Shown here piece by piece: positions 1-9,515 of a stretch of 64,000 nucleotides of DNA; the stretch's first letter is position 1, and every line of letters begins with the position of its first letter. A program made the position numbers and the translations under genes. Source of the stretch: Limihaloglobus sulfuriphilus (GTDB taxonomy: Bacteria > Planctomycetota > Phycisphaerae > Sedimentisphaerales > Sedimentisphaeraceae). The notes under the pieces are model-generated. The model was not told where the DNA came from. It searched no databases and saw only the letters and a list, made by a program, of their open reading frames with translations. The DNA is taken from positions 2,728,001 through 2,792,000 of the forward strand of contig NZ_CP019646.1 in assembly GCF_001999965.1 (NCBI RefSeq). Reading direction: 5' to 3'.

Positions 1-538
1 TCATATCCGGTACTGACTGAGACGGCCCCCAGAAGTCCTGGCGTTTGCCGCCGGCATAGAGCATGTCGTCATAATTGAATTTTCTCTTAACCGCCTCGAG
101 TCCGTACTCCTGAAAAACTCTCTCGGGAATATCAACAGAATTCACGTGCTGCTTTTCCACTATCTCAAATATACATGCCTGCGCTATTATATCAGAATCT
201 ATTTCGTGCAGCCTGCGGGCGGTTTCTTCTGCCTTTGCAAAGATATCCTCCTCGCTGACCGCCTTGCCGTAATGAGCCGGATAGTCCGTCTTTGAGTTCC
301 AGATGTAGGAGACTCTGCCGACAAATTTTGCGCCGATATTTTCGATCATTCTGTAGTCATCTTCAGGGCAGGCGCTGTAACTTAGCCCGTTCATCGTTAT
401 TGCTCTGCTTAGATAATTCAACAGAACGTCTTTGCTGATACTGCCTCGAAAATCGTAGTTTGTCCGGGCATTTATATTCTTAACATTTATACACATTGCT
501 GAGAATAAAATAATAATTGTCAGTTTTTTTATACGCAT
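1..538 (-). CDS. Secreted protein of unknown function, 5' part only (runs off the left edge)
   Basis: Reading leftward from an ATG at 536-538, an open frame continues to base 1, giving about 179 residues with no stop. AGGA lies about 8 bases upstream of the ATG. It begins with a basic-hydrophobic signal peptide (MRIKKLTIIILFSAMC). After the signal it aligns throughout with residues 304 to about 490 of the next gene (695-4117): shared blocks are LSRAIT/ISRAIT, MIENIGAKF/MIGNIGAKF, FNYDDMLY/FSYEDMLY and GPSQSVPDM/LPGASIPDI. It lacks the N-terminal discoidin and Fn3-like modules of that paralogue. The core domain is not one I can name. Probably exported; function unknown, perhaps glycan-related from the neighbourhood. 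Confidence 0.8.
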   Translation of the reverse strand, partial: MRIKKLTIIILFSAMCINVKNINARTNYDFRGSISKDVLLNYLSRAITMNGLSYSACPEDDYRMIENIGAKFVGRVSYIWNSKTDYPAHYGKAVSEEDIFAKAEETARRLHEIDSDIIAQACIFEIVEKQHVNSVDIPERVFQEYGLEAVKRKFNYDDMLYAGGKRQDFWGPSQSVPDM

Positions 539-694
539 AAAAATCCTTTAGCTTTGTTTGAAGCTGAATCTAATCTGAAACTCAACATCTTAGCCCCGGG
601 CAAGTCAGGGCCTGCGGATAAACAGCCGCCATAAATGAGACGCTGGTTTGTCCGCCTCTTAAGCGGCAATACTTCTAATGCTTGAGGCAAACAC

Positions 695-3600
695 CTATCT
701 GCCCCCGCTCAGCCAGCTTTGGCCAAGAAGCTCAATATCGAGCATATCTACATGTCCGCTTTTATCAATATCTGCAGTTTTCTCCGCGGCAGTCAGTTTC
801 ACATCGTCAAGATGAACAAACGTTCCGCCCAGAGACACCCTTAGTTCTCTGCCGACAAGCTGCTCTGAGCCGGCGCTGTCCCATGAGACGCTCTGAAGTA
901 CCCACTCACCTTTTATAAGCGGCACGGGATTGGGCATTATATACAAACCATCAACAGCGTCGGCGGCCGCGAGTTCGACCTCGCCTTCGCCGTCAACCGC
1001 CAAAAGGCTGATCCGCGATGAGCTGCCGGTGGAGGTTAACGGCACACCCACGCCTGCACAAAGCTGATAAGTTGTATCAGTATCTATCAAAACGCCGCTG
1101 TCCTGCGTAAGGGTTCCGCCCGTTGCATATATTACCTGCTCGCCGTGCGGCACTGTCTGTCCCGGGCTATACAGGCTTGGCCACTGGGCATCAGATGGAT
1201 CATAAATCTTCACCGCGCCGTTCAGGTTCCAACCTTCGGGCAGGGCTGAAGATATGCGGCCGTCCCTGACATCGGGCAGCTCGAAGCTGCTGTTTGACAG
1301 GGGTAAAACCGAGCTGTAAAGCCAGTCCCGGGCAAGCGTGGAAAAATCTTTCAAATCTACTGAATCATCAAAATTGATATCACTCCTATCGTACATGTTG
1401 GCGTCAACCTCAATAAACGCCGTGCAGTAGCGTTTCTCCGCGCCGCCGTCGAGGCTTGCGGCGATGCCGGCGGTTATCCGGAGGGTATCCACATTTGAGA
1501 TGCATCCCGTGCCGCCGTCGTAGATCTCTATAACAGAGCCGCTGCCGGCGGGCACAGCAGAATCGTCGAGGCCGTGAACACGGGTTATGCTTTTGAAAAC
1601 ATCCGGCTCATCAACCGTGCTGTAGGAGAATCCCAGATTATAAAACCGCCTGCCGTCAGAGGTTGGTGCTGTGAAGACAGTTATGTCGCGAAGGGTTCTT
1701 GAGCCGGTGTAGTTTTGGTTGAATTTTATCTCAAAATCGCCGTAAACGAAATTCTCGTTATCCGCGGGAAAACCAAAGCCAAGCCCGCCCTGCTGCTGTG
1801 CTGTTGAGTCGGCTATGTTCAGTGCCTGGCCGTATTCCATGGAATCAACGGATAAATCTGCCAGGCCTGCCTGGAAAGCCGACTGAAGTGTATCATCAGC
1901 CTGAGTCTGCGGCCAGGGGTAGTTTTCAATCTGGTATTGAGACTGCTCAACCTGGATGCCGGGCATTGTTGAAGTATCCATATTGGCCCATATTTTCTTT
2001 ATCGTCTGTTCCTGGCCAAAGGCATCAGGGAATACCGTACCCGGCATGTTCGCCCTGTACGCCCAGATCAAACTGCCGTCCCCCTTTTCAATCGGGTCGG
2101 CGGCGATGGTTGTATGTCCCGGCATACGCACATAGCCGACGGCATCGTTCGCCTTGAGCCAGTCAACGGCGTACTCGATCCAGTAATTGCGGTAATCATT
2201 ATCACAATGCGCAAACCAGCTTATCTCATCCCAGCCCCACGGCCAGTGTGTCTCATCGCCGCCGCACACACCGGGGTTGGAAGCACCGGAATTATCGAAC
2301 TCCACGTTGTACGGCAGGGCGTCGCAGTACCAACCCGAAGGTGTCATCCCCGCCTTGCTCTTGCCGTATATACTGTCGATATGGTCAAACTCAAGCGTTG
2401 CGTTATACTCCTCGCTGCAGTCTTCCTTGGGACGCAAGGGGAAAAGGTTTATATCCATAAGGTGCTCGCCCCCCTGAACAATGCCGTCTCTGGCATGTGA
2501 ATCACACAGGATAAAGCCCCTTCTGGCGTGCTGCGAGGCATACTCGCGAAGACGGCCCAGAACATCATACCAGCTGCTGTAGTCCGGATCATTGTGTGCC
2601 ATAGCAAGAACCTGCCCGAAGTGGATTGACTCAAAACCGGCATCAATATACCGCCGTCCGCGGTAATAAAACCACATCTTTGTCTCCAACCGCGTAATGT
2701 CCGGTATAGAAGCCCCGGGCAGCCAGTGGTTCCTAAAACTGCCGTCGGGATAAAGCATGTCTTCATAGCTGAAGTTCCTCTGCTCGACCGGCAGCTCAAA
2801 CTCCTCGAAAACCCAGGCGGGTATCGGAATCTGCTCAACACCGGCACCTGAATAGCCCATTGCCACCCTGTCGGGTGTCTCAGCGCTGTACGCCGAGTAG
2901 GTTGTCTCAAATATTGTGCCCTGTATGAGTGCTTCATGGTCCTGGGCCTGCATCTTAGCCGCGTATCCGGCTATTGTTTCGTAGTAATAATCATCGTCGG
3001 CCATATGAAAATCCGTCGGGCTGTGCGGCACGTCCCAGGCAATAGCCGCCCGGCAGATGAATTTAGCCCCGATGTTTCCAATCATTCTTTTATTTTCTTC
3101 AAACGCCTCTTCATTGACAGGCCGGCAGAAATCGCCCTGTGTAATTGCCCGTGAGATAAAACTCTCGGTCGTTTCTCTCGACATCGAGCCGTCAAAACGG
3201 TACCGGGCATGACCTGTGCTGAACGACATTACAGGCCCTTTCCACGGGCTCTCGGGGTTGGAGTCATTGTATTGATCCACCCTCCAGTAGTATCTCTTGC
3301 CGTCCTCGAGTGTGCCGGGAGAGTATGACGGCTGCGAGTGGAACCCCCTGAAAACGCCGGTTGTATCGCTTGTATCCGCCTCAAGAACCGCTTTGTAATT
3401 GTCGGAAAAATACACCGCATGAGGCTCAGCCCCGCCGGTAAGCTCACCGGCAAGCCAGCTCAGAGTAACATCAGGATAAACGCCGCGTGCGGTATCTATC
3501 GGGTAGAACTGCGAGGCCTGGGTTTCGAGGCTGAAAAAGCGGACTTCACTGAGCCCGTAGCCGATTGTGCCGTCGCCCCAGCAGCCGTCCGTTGTGTGTG

Positions 3601-4117
3601 CGGTTATCACGAGCTCTGTGGCGGTTATCTCCTCAAGGTCAATCTCTGTATTGTGCGAATAACCTGCTGTGCCGGGTGCTATGTTAAATACATAATCGCC
3701 GAGCTTGTGCCAGTTTTGATTGTCTGATGTGTACTCGATGCTTACATTCTTGAGTCCTCTGCCGGTAGAGCCCCAGTTGAGGCCCTCCTGGTTATAGTTC
3801 CAAACCCACATCCGGCCGAGCCTGCGGGGTTTGTCGAACTTGAAAGCTATCCACGCCGGGCCTGTCTCGGTATTTGTGTTGGCACTCGAGACCGGTGCCC
3901 CGGGGACGGTAAGCCACATTGTCGCCCCTCCGTCGTGATTGTCGTGGAGATCGTCTGTCAGCCCTGATTCGTCAATCACCCGCACAGCAGGAACGGTGGA
4001 GTTGTTCTCACTGCTTGCCCATACTTCGATCTGCTCATACCCAACAGGCCTGTAAGCATATAGAGAACATGTTAATACAAAAACAGCGGCAAGGAGAATG
4101 TTTTTTTTGATAGACAT
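695..4117 (-). CDS. Large secreted multidomain protein: discoidin-like, Fn3-like, unknown core, two dockerin-like modules
   Basis: 1,140 residues. A signal peptide (about 1-21) is followed by a discoidin/F5-8C-like module (about 22-200, with GRMWVWNYNQ and an EVRFF end). Next is an Fn3-like module (about 205-302, with YYWRVDQYN). A large core of unknown family starts at about residue 304 and is shared with the truncated gene at 1-538. A dockerin-like loop DINFDDSVDLKDF...DWL lies at about 913-933. A beta-rich putative carbohydrate-binding module follows. A second dockerin-like end (DIDKSGHVDMLDIELL...SWL) occupies roughly the last 25 residues. Presumably a cell-surface or secreted glycan-active or glycan-binding protein. 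No catalytic residues are recognised. Paralogues at 6031 and 26173 share the discoidin and dockerin parts. Confidence 0.85.
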   Translation of the reverse strand: MSIKKNILLAAVFVLTCSLYAYRPVGYEQIEVWASSENNSTVPAVRVIDESGLTDDLHDNHDGGATMWLTVPGAPVSSANTNTETGPAWIAFKFDKPRRLGRMWVWNYNQEGLNWGSTGRGLKNVSIEYTSDNQNWHKLGDYVFNIAPGTAGYSHNTEIDLEEITATELVITAHTTDGCWGDGTIGYGLSEVRFFSLETQASQFYPIDTARGVYPDVTLSWLAGELTGGAEPHAVYFSDNYKAVLEADTSDTTGVFRGFHSQPSYSPGTLEDGKRYYWRVDQYNDSNPESPWKGPVMSFSTGHARYRFDGSMSRETTESFISRAITQGDFCRPVNEEAFEENKRMIGNIGAKFICRAAIAWDVPHSPTDFHMADDDYYYETIAGYAAKMQAQDHEALIQGTIFETTYSAYSAETPDRVAMGYSGAGVEQIPIPAWVFEEFELPVEQRNFSYEDMLYPDGSFRNHWLPGASIPDITRLETKMWFYYRGRRYIDAGFESIHFGQVLAMAHNDPDYSSWYDVLGRLREYASQHARRGFILCDSHARDGIVQGGEHLMDINLFPLRPKEDCSEEYNATLEFDHIDSIYGKSKAGMTPSGWYCDALPYNVEFDNSGASNPGVCGGDETHWPWGWDEISWFAHCDNDYRNYWIEYAVDWLKANDAVGYVRMPGHTTIAADPIEKGDGSLIWAYRANMPGTVFPDAFGQEQTIKKIWANMDTSTMPGIQVEQSQYQIENYPWPQTQADDTLQSAFQAGLADLSVDSMEYGQALNIADSTAQQQGGLGFGFPADNENFVYGDFEIKFNQNYTGSRTLRDITVFTAPTSDGRRFYNLGFSYSTVDEPDVFKSITRVHGLDDSAVPAGSGSVIEIYDGGTGCISNVDTLRITAGIAASLDGGAEKRYCTAFIEVDANMYDRSDINFDDSVDLKDFSTLARDWLYSSVLPLSNSSFELPDVRDGRISSALPEGWNLNGAVKIYDPSDAQWPSLYSPGQTVPHGEQVIYATGGTLTQDSGVLIDTDTTYQLCAGVGVPLTSTGSSSRISLLAVDGEGEVELAAADAVDGLYIMPNPVPLIKGEWVLQSVSWDSAGSEQLVGRELRVSLGGTFVHLDDVKLTAAEKTADIDKSGHVDMLDIELLGQSWLSGGR

Positions 4118-4185
4118 TTTTCCAACTTATGAAAATTTAACAACAGGTTATTACAAAAATCCGGCACTTAAGCCGGATATAATGA

Positions 4186-5025
4186 TCAGTGGTCGTAGAA
4201 GTAGTACGTCCAGCGGGGGTTCTGAAACAGTTTGGGTTTTTCACCCAGATCATCCGGCTCCTCGGAGACATGCCCGTCCACCCAGGCGATATTGGCATAG
4301 CCGTAATTTTCGCCTGGTTTTTTGCTGTGCCAGCGGGTCATTACGCCGTTGGGAGCGTAGGCGGTTTTTACTGATGATGGAGGTATAAGCGGATTGAAAG
4401 TTTCTTTCGAGACAGCGTAAAACTCATGATCCATGAAATAAACGGTCTGATCCGGCTGGCGAATTTTATCTATTTTCGTAGAACCGTGGTCGTACCAGTA
4501 AACATAGCCGGGGCCTTCGCCGAAAGCGCCTCTGTCCGCCGGATCGGAGATAAACGTACCCGGGCTGCCCTGGGGCTGGGCGGAGGCTATCCAGCTGTTG
4601 ATGCCGTAGGTTATAGTCTTTTCTGCCACATCTGGATCAAGAGTTCCCATTCCGATATCATCGCCGGACTGCACGCCGAAGAAGCCGGCACTTTTGGCAG
4701 ACGGGCAGGCATAAACATTGTTATTTCTCTGGTTTCTAAGAGAATTGGTGTATTTATGCAGAGAAGTATTGTTGGCCCTGCCGTCTTCCCACGCAGGATC
4801 CGGCCATGACCATGACATGCCAAGCGCCCAGCCATTGTTATCCACAGACCACAGTGCCGCGGCCATATTGATGCTCCGCAGGTTGCTCTTGCACACAACG
4901 CTTTTGGCAGCCTCTCTGACCCTGCTCAGGGCCGGCAGCATTATCGCCATCAAAAGCGCTATAATCGAGATCACAACCAGCAATTCAATAAGAGTAAATC
5001 CTCTGGTTTTGTTTTTGAGTTTCAT
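4186..5025 (-). CDS. Type II secretion/type IV pilin-like protein with H-X-DG C-terminus (copy 1)
   Basis: 279 residues. The N-terminus is a classic prepilin methylation signal ([20 protein letters not shown]), cleaved between G and F, followed by the hydrophobic helix. The C-terminal part has a conserved RWHSKK...[11 protein letters not shown], which resembles the planctomycete pseudopilin-associated H-X9-DG region, though the H to DG spacing is wider here. These proteins are abundant in Planctomycetota; known members are assumed to be exported through a type II/IV-pilus-like route, and their role is unproven. It is a near-duplicate of the gene at 5069-5896, 43 bp upstream in the direction of transcription. 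The two differ at the N-terminal tail and a few scattered positions. Confidence 0.88.
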   Translation of the reverse strand: MKLKNKTRGFTLIELLVVISIIALLMAIMLPALSRVREAAKSVVCKSNLRSINMAAALWSVDNNGWALGMSWSWPDPAWEDGRANNTSLHKYTNSLRNQRNNNVYACPSAKSAGFFGVQSGDDIGMGTLDPDVAEKTITYGINSWIASAQPQGSPGTFISDPADRGAFGEGPGYVYWYDHGSTKIDKIRQPDQTVYFMDHEFYAVSKETFNPLIPPSSVKTAYAPNGVMTRWHSKKPGENYGYANIAWVDGHVSEEPDDLGEKPKLFQNPRWTYYFYDH

Positions 5026-5068
5026 AATAATTTCTAATTCCTTTTAAATCAGCTTTACAGTATTTCTA

Positions 5069-5896
5069 TTAGTGGTCATAAAAGTAATACGTCCAGCGTG
5101 GTTTCTGGAACAGTTTGGGTTTCATTCCCAGATCGTCAGGCTCCTCGGAGACATGCCCGTCCACCCATGCGATATTGGCATAGCCGTAGTTCTCGCCGGG
5201 TTTTTTGCTGTGCCAGCGTGTCATTACGCCGTTGGGGGCATAATGGCTCTTGACATTCGAGGGCGGAATCAAAGGGTTAAAATTTTGTTTGGCCACGGAG
5301 TAGAATTCATGATCCATAAAATAAACGGTCTGATCAGGCTGGCGGATCTTATCTGTCTTCGTTGAACCGTGGTTATACCAGTAAACATAGCCGGGGCCTT
5401 CGCCGAAAGCACCTCTCTGAGCCGGATCGGAAATAAATGCGCCCGGGCTGCCCTCGGGCTGGGCCGAAGCTATCCAGCTGTTAATACCGTAGGTAATTGT
5501 CTTTTCTGCGACATCCGGGTCGAGAGTACCCATGCCGATATCATTGCCGGACTGAACACCGAAGAAACCGGCGCTCTTGGCAGAGGGGCAGGCATAGACG
5601 TTGTTGTTTCTCTGGTTTCTAAGAGAATTGGTATATTTGTGCAGCGAAGTATTGTTGGATCCGTTTTCATACGGAGGATCCGGCCATGACCAGGACATGC
5701 CAAGTGCCCAGCCGTTGTTATCTACAGACCACAGCGCCGCGGCCATATTTATGCTGCGAAGATTGCTTTTGCAAACAACACTTTTGGCGGCTTCTCTGAC
5801 CCTGCTCAGCGCCGGCAGCATTATCGCCATCAAAAGTGCTATAATCGAGATAACAACAAGCAGTTCAATCAGAGTAAAACCTCTTTTGTTTGTCAT
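5069..5896 (-). CDS. Type II secretion/type IV pilin-like protein with H-X-DG C-terminus (copy 2)
   Basis: 275 residues. It has the same architecture as the following gene: a prepilin cleavage/methylation signal at about 4-25 and a RWHSKK...WVDGHVSE C-terminus. The protein is almost collinear with 4186-5025; differences include MTNKRG against MKLKNKTRG at the start and DPPYENGSN against [10 protein letters not shown]. This is a recent tandem duplication with purifying selection visible along the chain. AGGT precedes the ATG. It probably shares a transcript with copy 1. Substrate and role are unknown; the surrounding secreted glycan-binding proteins suggest surface assembly. Confidence 0.88.
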   Translation of the reverse strand: MTNKRGFTLIELLVVISIIALLMAIMLPALSRVREAAKSVVCKSNLRSINMAAALWSVDNNGWALGMSWSWPDPPYENGSNNTSLHKYTNSLRNQRNNNVYACPSAKSAGFFGVQSGNDIGMGTLDPDVAEKTITYGINSWIASAQPEGSPGAFISDPAQRGAFGEGPGYVYWYNHGSTKTDKIRQPDQTVYFMDHEFYSVAKQNFNPLIPPSNVKSHYAPNGVMTRWHSKKPGENYGYANIAWVDGHVSEEPDDLGMKPKLFQKPRWTYYFYDH

Positions 5897-5976
5897 AGTT
5901 TCTAACCTTTTTTGTAAACTTATGATTAAACGGGCTGTAAACGCGAAGAAGCCCGGATTATTTCAGTTTCATATAG

Positions 5977-6009
5977 GGCTGCCGCACTCATTTATACTGT
6001 GCGGCAGCC
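5977..6009 (-). terminator. Strong hairpin after the LamG protein gene
   Basis: A perfect 11-bp stem GGCTGCCGCAC (5977-5987) / GTGCGGCAGCC (5999-6009) with an 11-base loop lies 21 bases past the stop at 6031. There is no U-run, so it may be a processing or stability element, or an incomplete terminator, between the LamG gene and the pseudopilin pair. Confidence 0.5.
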
Positions 6010-6030
6010 TTTGGAGTTTTATTTAAAGTT

Positions 6031-9000
6031 TCAATTTGTGTTTAGAAGCCAGTTTTCTGCGTAGATAATCAAATCCGCAGAATCTACAACACAGTCGCCA
6101 GAAAGGTCTGCCTGGGGTGTCTGGCTGCATTCGGGGAAGGCAACTATTGAGATATCATCGATATCTATAGTGCCTGTGCCGCCTGTTTGGGCGGTGTAAC
6201 AGCCGACAAGCATACCTGTTACAGCGGTGACATCATCAAGGCTGTAATATCCGTTTGCCTGTGCGGTGTAATCGGGATATTCAAGATTTTCGGTAAGGAT
6301 TGTCAAATCTGCCCAGTCCTGATCGCCGGTAGTTGAGCCGTCAATGAAGAACTCCGCCGCGATATCGGATGTTGTCATTCCACTGTCGAGAATCTTGATA
6401 TAGAAGAGATCTTCAGTGCTGTTGCCTGTGTGGCGTTTAACTGACATGCGTATCTGGTCAAATTCACTCAGATTTACATTGCCGTAATACGGCGCCGGCA
6501 GCTCAAATACGATCTCGCTGTATGTGTTGACCGCGGCACTGTTGTCGTAGCTCCAGCTCAGGGCCTTATCGCCGTTGTTTGCCTGCTGGGCATCGTTTAT
6601 CAAATCAATTGCACTCACGCCCGGAGCATCATACCAGATGTACCAGAATTCCTCAAGGGCGAGAAGATCCGCATACGATTCAAAATCATCAACTGTTGTC
6701 TGGGAGTATTTTCCGATCAGATTGTCAGTTAGCCACTGGGCTGAAAGATTCGGATAGTCCAGAAGGTCAACAGAGCCGTCATTGTTGAAATCACCCGCCA
6801 TATACAGCGCTTTGATCTGCTCAGCGCTCAAGGCCCCTGTCCAGATGCTGAAATCATCTACCTGGCCGACGAACTCATTTCCGTTGCCGAACGGGTCAAC
6901 GGGGCAAAGCTGAGCCAGAGCGGTGGCGTTGCCGTTGATATTAGCTTCGGCGGCGGCTATCTCTATACCGTTTTTGTAGAGCCTGATAATATCAGTGTCA
7001 TAGGTAACGGTTACCATCTGCCATTTGTTAATATCAAGCTGTGCATCGCTGGAGCCAATCGGATAATCCCAGAAATCAAGCTCACCCTCATAAGAGATAT
7101 AGCGTGTAGTCTGGCCTGCGCCGCCGAATCCGCCGAATCCGCCGATTACGGTCGGGCTTGGCGGCTGCGTGTCTGCCTTTAGCCAGGTGTTTATTGACCA
7201 GGCCACTGCTTTGTTGAGAGGCAGGTTGGCGGCAGACGCTTTCGAAACCGCATCACCCGCGGCGAAATCAAACGCATCGCCGACATTGCCCGCTACAGCC
7301 GCCGGAGAGCCGGCTATTTCGCCGTCGTTGCCGTTGCCCGAGACGTCGCTTACGTATGTATTGGTTACAGTTGAGCCGGCAATGCCGAACCGCAGCTCAG
7401 CCAGGCCGCAGCCGTACATCCACTCACCGCTCCACTGACCGTCGGGGAAACCGTCTCCATCATTGTCTTCTGCCCTGGCGGTTATTACCACCATAGCCGC
7501 ATTAACTCCTCCAAAGTCCACAACTGTGTTGTGTTCATAACCGGATTCACCGGTTGCGCGGGCAAACTCAAAGTCGCCGAGCGTCTCCCAGGTAGAACCG
7601 TCAGCGCTGTAATTGATGGTCACCCATCTCATGCCGCGTGCCGTTCCGCCGCCGTCGCCGCTTGCCTGGTTATAGTTCCAGACCCACATCTCGCCAAGCG
7701 GATAAGCCTGGTCAAACTGTATAGCGATCCATGCAGGACCCTCAGGAAGAACCCCCTCAACCGCACTTGAAAGCGGCAACGGGTTGCTGCCATCGTAGTT
7801 TATCCAGCAGTCCAGATTGTTATTGTTATGGGTCAGACCCGACATTCCAGAGCCGTTTACTACGTTTTCAGGCGGAGTTTCGCTTACAGCTCCGTCTGTA
7901 GATGCCTGAACAAACTCAATCGAAGAATAGGGTATTGCTTCCTGATACTCTTCATTGACAAACTCATCAAAGTTCCAGTGAAGCACCTTTTCCGCCGGCA
8001 GTCTCGAAGCCAGTGTCGAAATATCTCCCGCGGATATGGCATAGTTCCAGATGCAGAATTCATCTATAAGTGCCGTTGTGCCGTAACCCTGAACCCACTG
8101 GCTCCAGCCAAGTGCCGCCTTGGGAAATCCCGAGGCATCGCCAAGGTCCATAATGTCACCGGTAAGGCTGTAAACCAGAGCACCGTTCTTGTACATGTAA
8201 AGCGTCCGTGTGCCGCCGTCATAAACAGCAGTCGCCATCTGCCAGATGCCTGTATCCCAGTTGGCCCCGGAGATGGTTGCCTCGGGATTGTTATGAAACT
8301 CCATGCGTACCTGATCATAGCCAACATAGTTTCGCGAATCTCTCAGACCCGCTCCGCCGTTGTTGAGGCTTCCAAAACCTCCAATCTGGGCCCAGTTCGC
8401 CGGAAGGCTGTCAAATTTTGCATAGAAGTTCATACTCCATGAATCCTCAGCCGCCAGGGGCAAATCGCTGCAAGCGTCATTGATTACCCAGTTCTGGCCG
8501 GGATTGATTTGAATAGCATCGCCTACAAGGCCCTCAGCCGCGACAACGTCACCGTTGATAAGACCGTCATTGCCATGGCCGGATACGTCTGTGAATTTGC
8601 CCTCTGACATTTCGCCGCTCCAGTGCAGTACTCTGGAGGGGATTGTGGGAAGCTGCTGAACCATTGCGTCAAGCTCGGCCTGTGTCAAAGCATCATCCCA
8701 GATAGTAAACTCGTCTATCTGGCCGACAAAATGGCCGACAGTATCCCAGAAATCCGGAGCTATCCTTATTTCAGGGGCACAGGGAGCCGTTGCAATCTGC
8801 TCGTAATAGGCAACTTCCTCGCCGTTTTTATACATCCGGTATGCCTGGCCGTCATATGAAACTGTAAGCATCTGCCATATATCAGCGTTTATCACAGCGG
8901 TAGTAGCCATATTGGGTGTTCTGTAAAAGGCAAGTGTCGCATCTTCATGATGTGAGGTTATGTAACGTGTATGAGGAGGATTATAAGTTGGTGTCGCCAC

Positions 9001-9351
9001 TGCTCCCATACCGCCGAACGCCCACCAGTTGGGCACCACGCCGTTGGGTTTTACGTACATATTGATAGTCCAGGTGTCCTCCACCCCTGTGGGCAGGTTG
9101 ACAGCGTTGAGTTTCTCAATATACTCACCTAACTCAGTCAGCTCAAGGCATTGCCCGATAACTCCCTGGGCATATTCAGGCCCGCTGCCGTCATAGTAGC
9201 TGCCGTCATTGCCGTTACCGGAGGTGTCGTTTAAATTGTTTTCAAAGCTCCATTCTACTACTTTCTGCGCACCAAACGAAACTGATGCTGTTATCATAAA
9301 CGCAATGACAACAAACATCAGGACAAGGACATTTATCCGCTTTGTTTTCAT
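6031..9351 (-). CDS. Large secreted LamG-repeat protein with discoidin-like domain and dockerin-like modules
   Basis: 1,106 residues from the ATG at 9351. This start has GGAG about 9 bases upstream and leads straight into a signal peptide (MKTKRINVLVLMFVV). A frame extension to 9408 has no such support. There are three concanavalin A/LamG-like modules, each with the VxDxSGNGNDG entry motif and an IDEFxIWDxALT exit motif, at about 30-235, 240-450 and 650-845. A discoidin-like module with GEMWVWNYNQ lies at about 470-640. A dockerin-like DFNNDGSVDLLDY...QWL follows, then a beta-rich module, and finally DLSGDCVVDSADLIIY...NWL at the end. No catalytic domain is evident; it looks like a glycan-binding surface or scaffold protein. 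Confidence 0.88.
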   Translation of the reverse strand: MKTKRINVLVLMFVVIAFMITASVSFGAQKVVEWSFENNLNDTSGNGNDGSYYDGSGPEYAQGVIGQCLELTELGEYIEKLNAVNLPTGVEDTWTINMYVKPNGVVPNWWAFGGMGAVATPTYNPPHTRYITSHHEDATLAFYRTPNMATTAVINADIWQMLTVSYDGQAYRMYKNGEEVAYYEQIATAPCAPEIRIAPDFWDTVGHFVGQIDEFTIWDDALTQAELDAMVQQLPTIPSRVLHWSGEMSEGKFTDVSGHGNDGLINGDVVAAEGLVGDAIQINPGQNWVINDACSDLPLAAEDSWSMNFYAKFDSLPANWAQIGGFGSLNNGGAGLRDSRNYVGYDQVRMEFHNNPEATISGANWDTGIWQMATAVYDGGTRTLYMYKNGALVYSLTGDIMDLGDASGFPKAALGWSQWVQGYGTTALIDEFCIWNYAISAGDISTLASRLPAEKVLHWNFDEFVNEEYQEAIPYSSIEFVQASTDGAVSETPPENVVNGSGMSGLTHNNNNLDCWINYDGSNPLPLSSAVEGVLPEGPAWIAIQFDQAYPLGEMWVWNYNQASGDGGGTARGMRWVTINYSADGSTWETLGDFEFARATGESGYEHNTVVDFGGVNAAMVVITARAEDNDGDGFPDGQWSGEWMYGCGLAELRFGIAGSTVTNTYVSDVSGNGNDGEIAGSPAAVAGNVGDAFDFAAGDAVSKASAANLPLNKAVAWSINTWLKADTQPPSPTVIGGFGGFGGAGQTTRYISYEGELDFWDYPIGSSDAQLDINKWQMVTVTYDTDIIRLYKNGIEIAAAEANINGNATALAQLCPVDPFGNGNEFVGQVDDFSIWTGALSAEQIKALYMAGDFNNDGSVDLLDYPNLSAQWLTDNLIGKYSQTTVDDFESYADLLALEEFWYIWYDAPGVSAIDLINDAQQANNGDKALSWSYDNSAAVNTYSEIVFELPAPYYGNVNLSEFDQIRMSVKRHTGNSTEDLFYIKILDSGMTTSDIAAEFFIDGSTTGDQDWADLTILTENLEYPDYTAQANGYYSLDDVTAVTGMLVGCYTAQTGGTGTIDIDDISIVAFPECSQTPQADLSGDCVVDSADLIIYAENWLLNTN

Positions 9352-9433
9352 AATACATCTCCACTGTAATTTTAAAACTCTAATATTGCCTGCCCTGTAA
9401 AAAAACAAGACGCAAGCCCCAACAAAATATCTT

Positions 9434-9490
9434 GAGAATACAGGACTCAGAACAGCAACTGCTTACAGCGCGTCCTGAGTCCCGATTCTC
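9434..9490 (-). terminator. Long hairpin after the PEP-CTERM gene
   Basis: GAGAAT/ATTCTC (9434-9439 with 9485-9490) and GGACTCAG/CTGAGTCC (9443-9450 with 9475-9482) stack into one stem. A smaller AGCA/TGCT stem sits inside. It lies 25 bases past the stop of the minus-strand gene at 9516 and is followed on that strand by AAGATATTTTG, a weak U-tract. Likely the terminator of 9516-10277. Confidence 0.6.
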
Positions 9491-9515
9491 ATTGTATTCA
9501 ATTTTTTACTTCAAG

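Noticed and set aside
7828-8442. 204-codon plus-strand open frame opposite the LamG protein
   Set aside because: No ribosome site or domain; a shadow of the LamG repeats.
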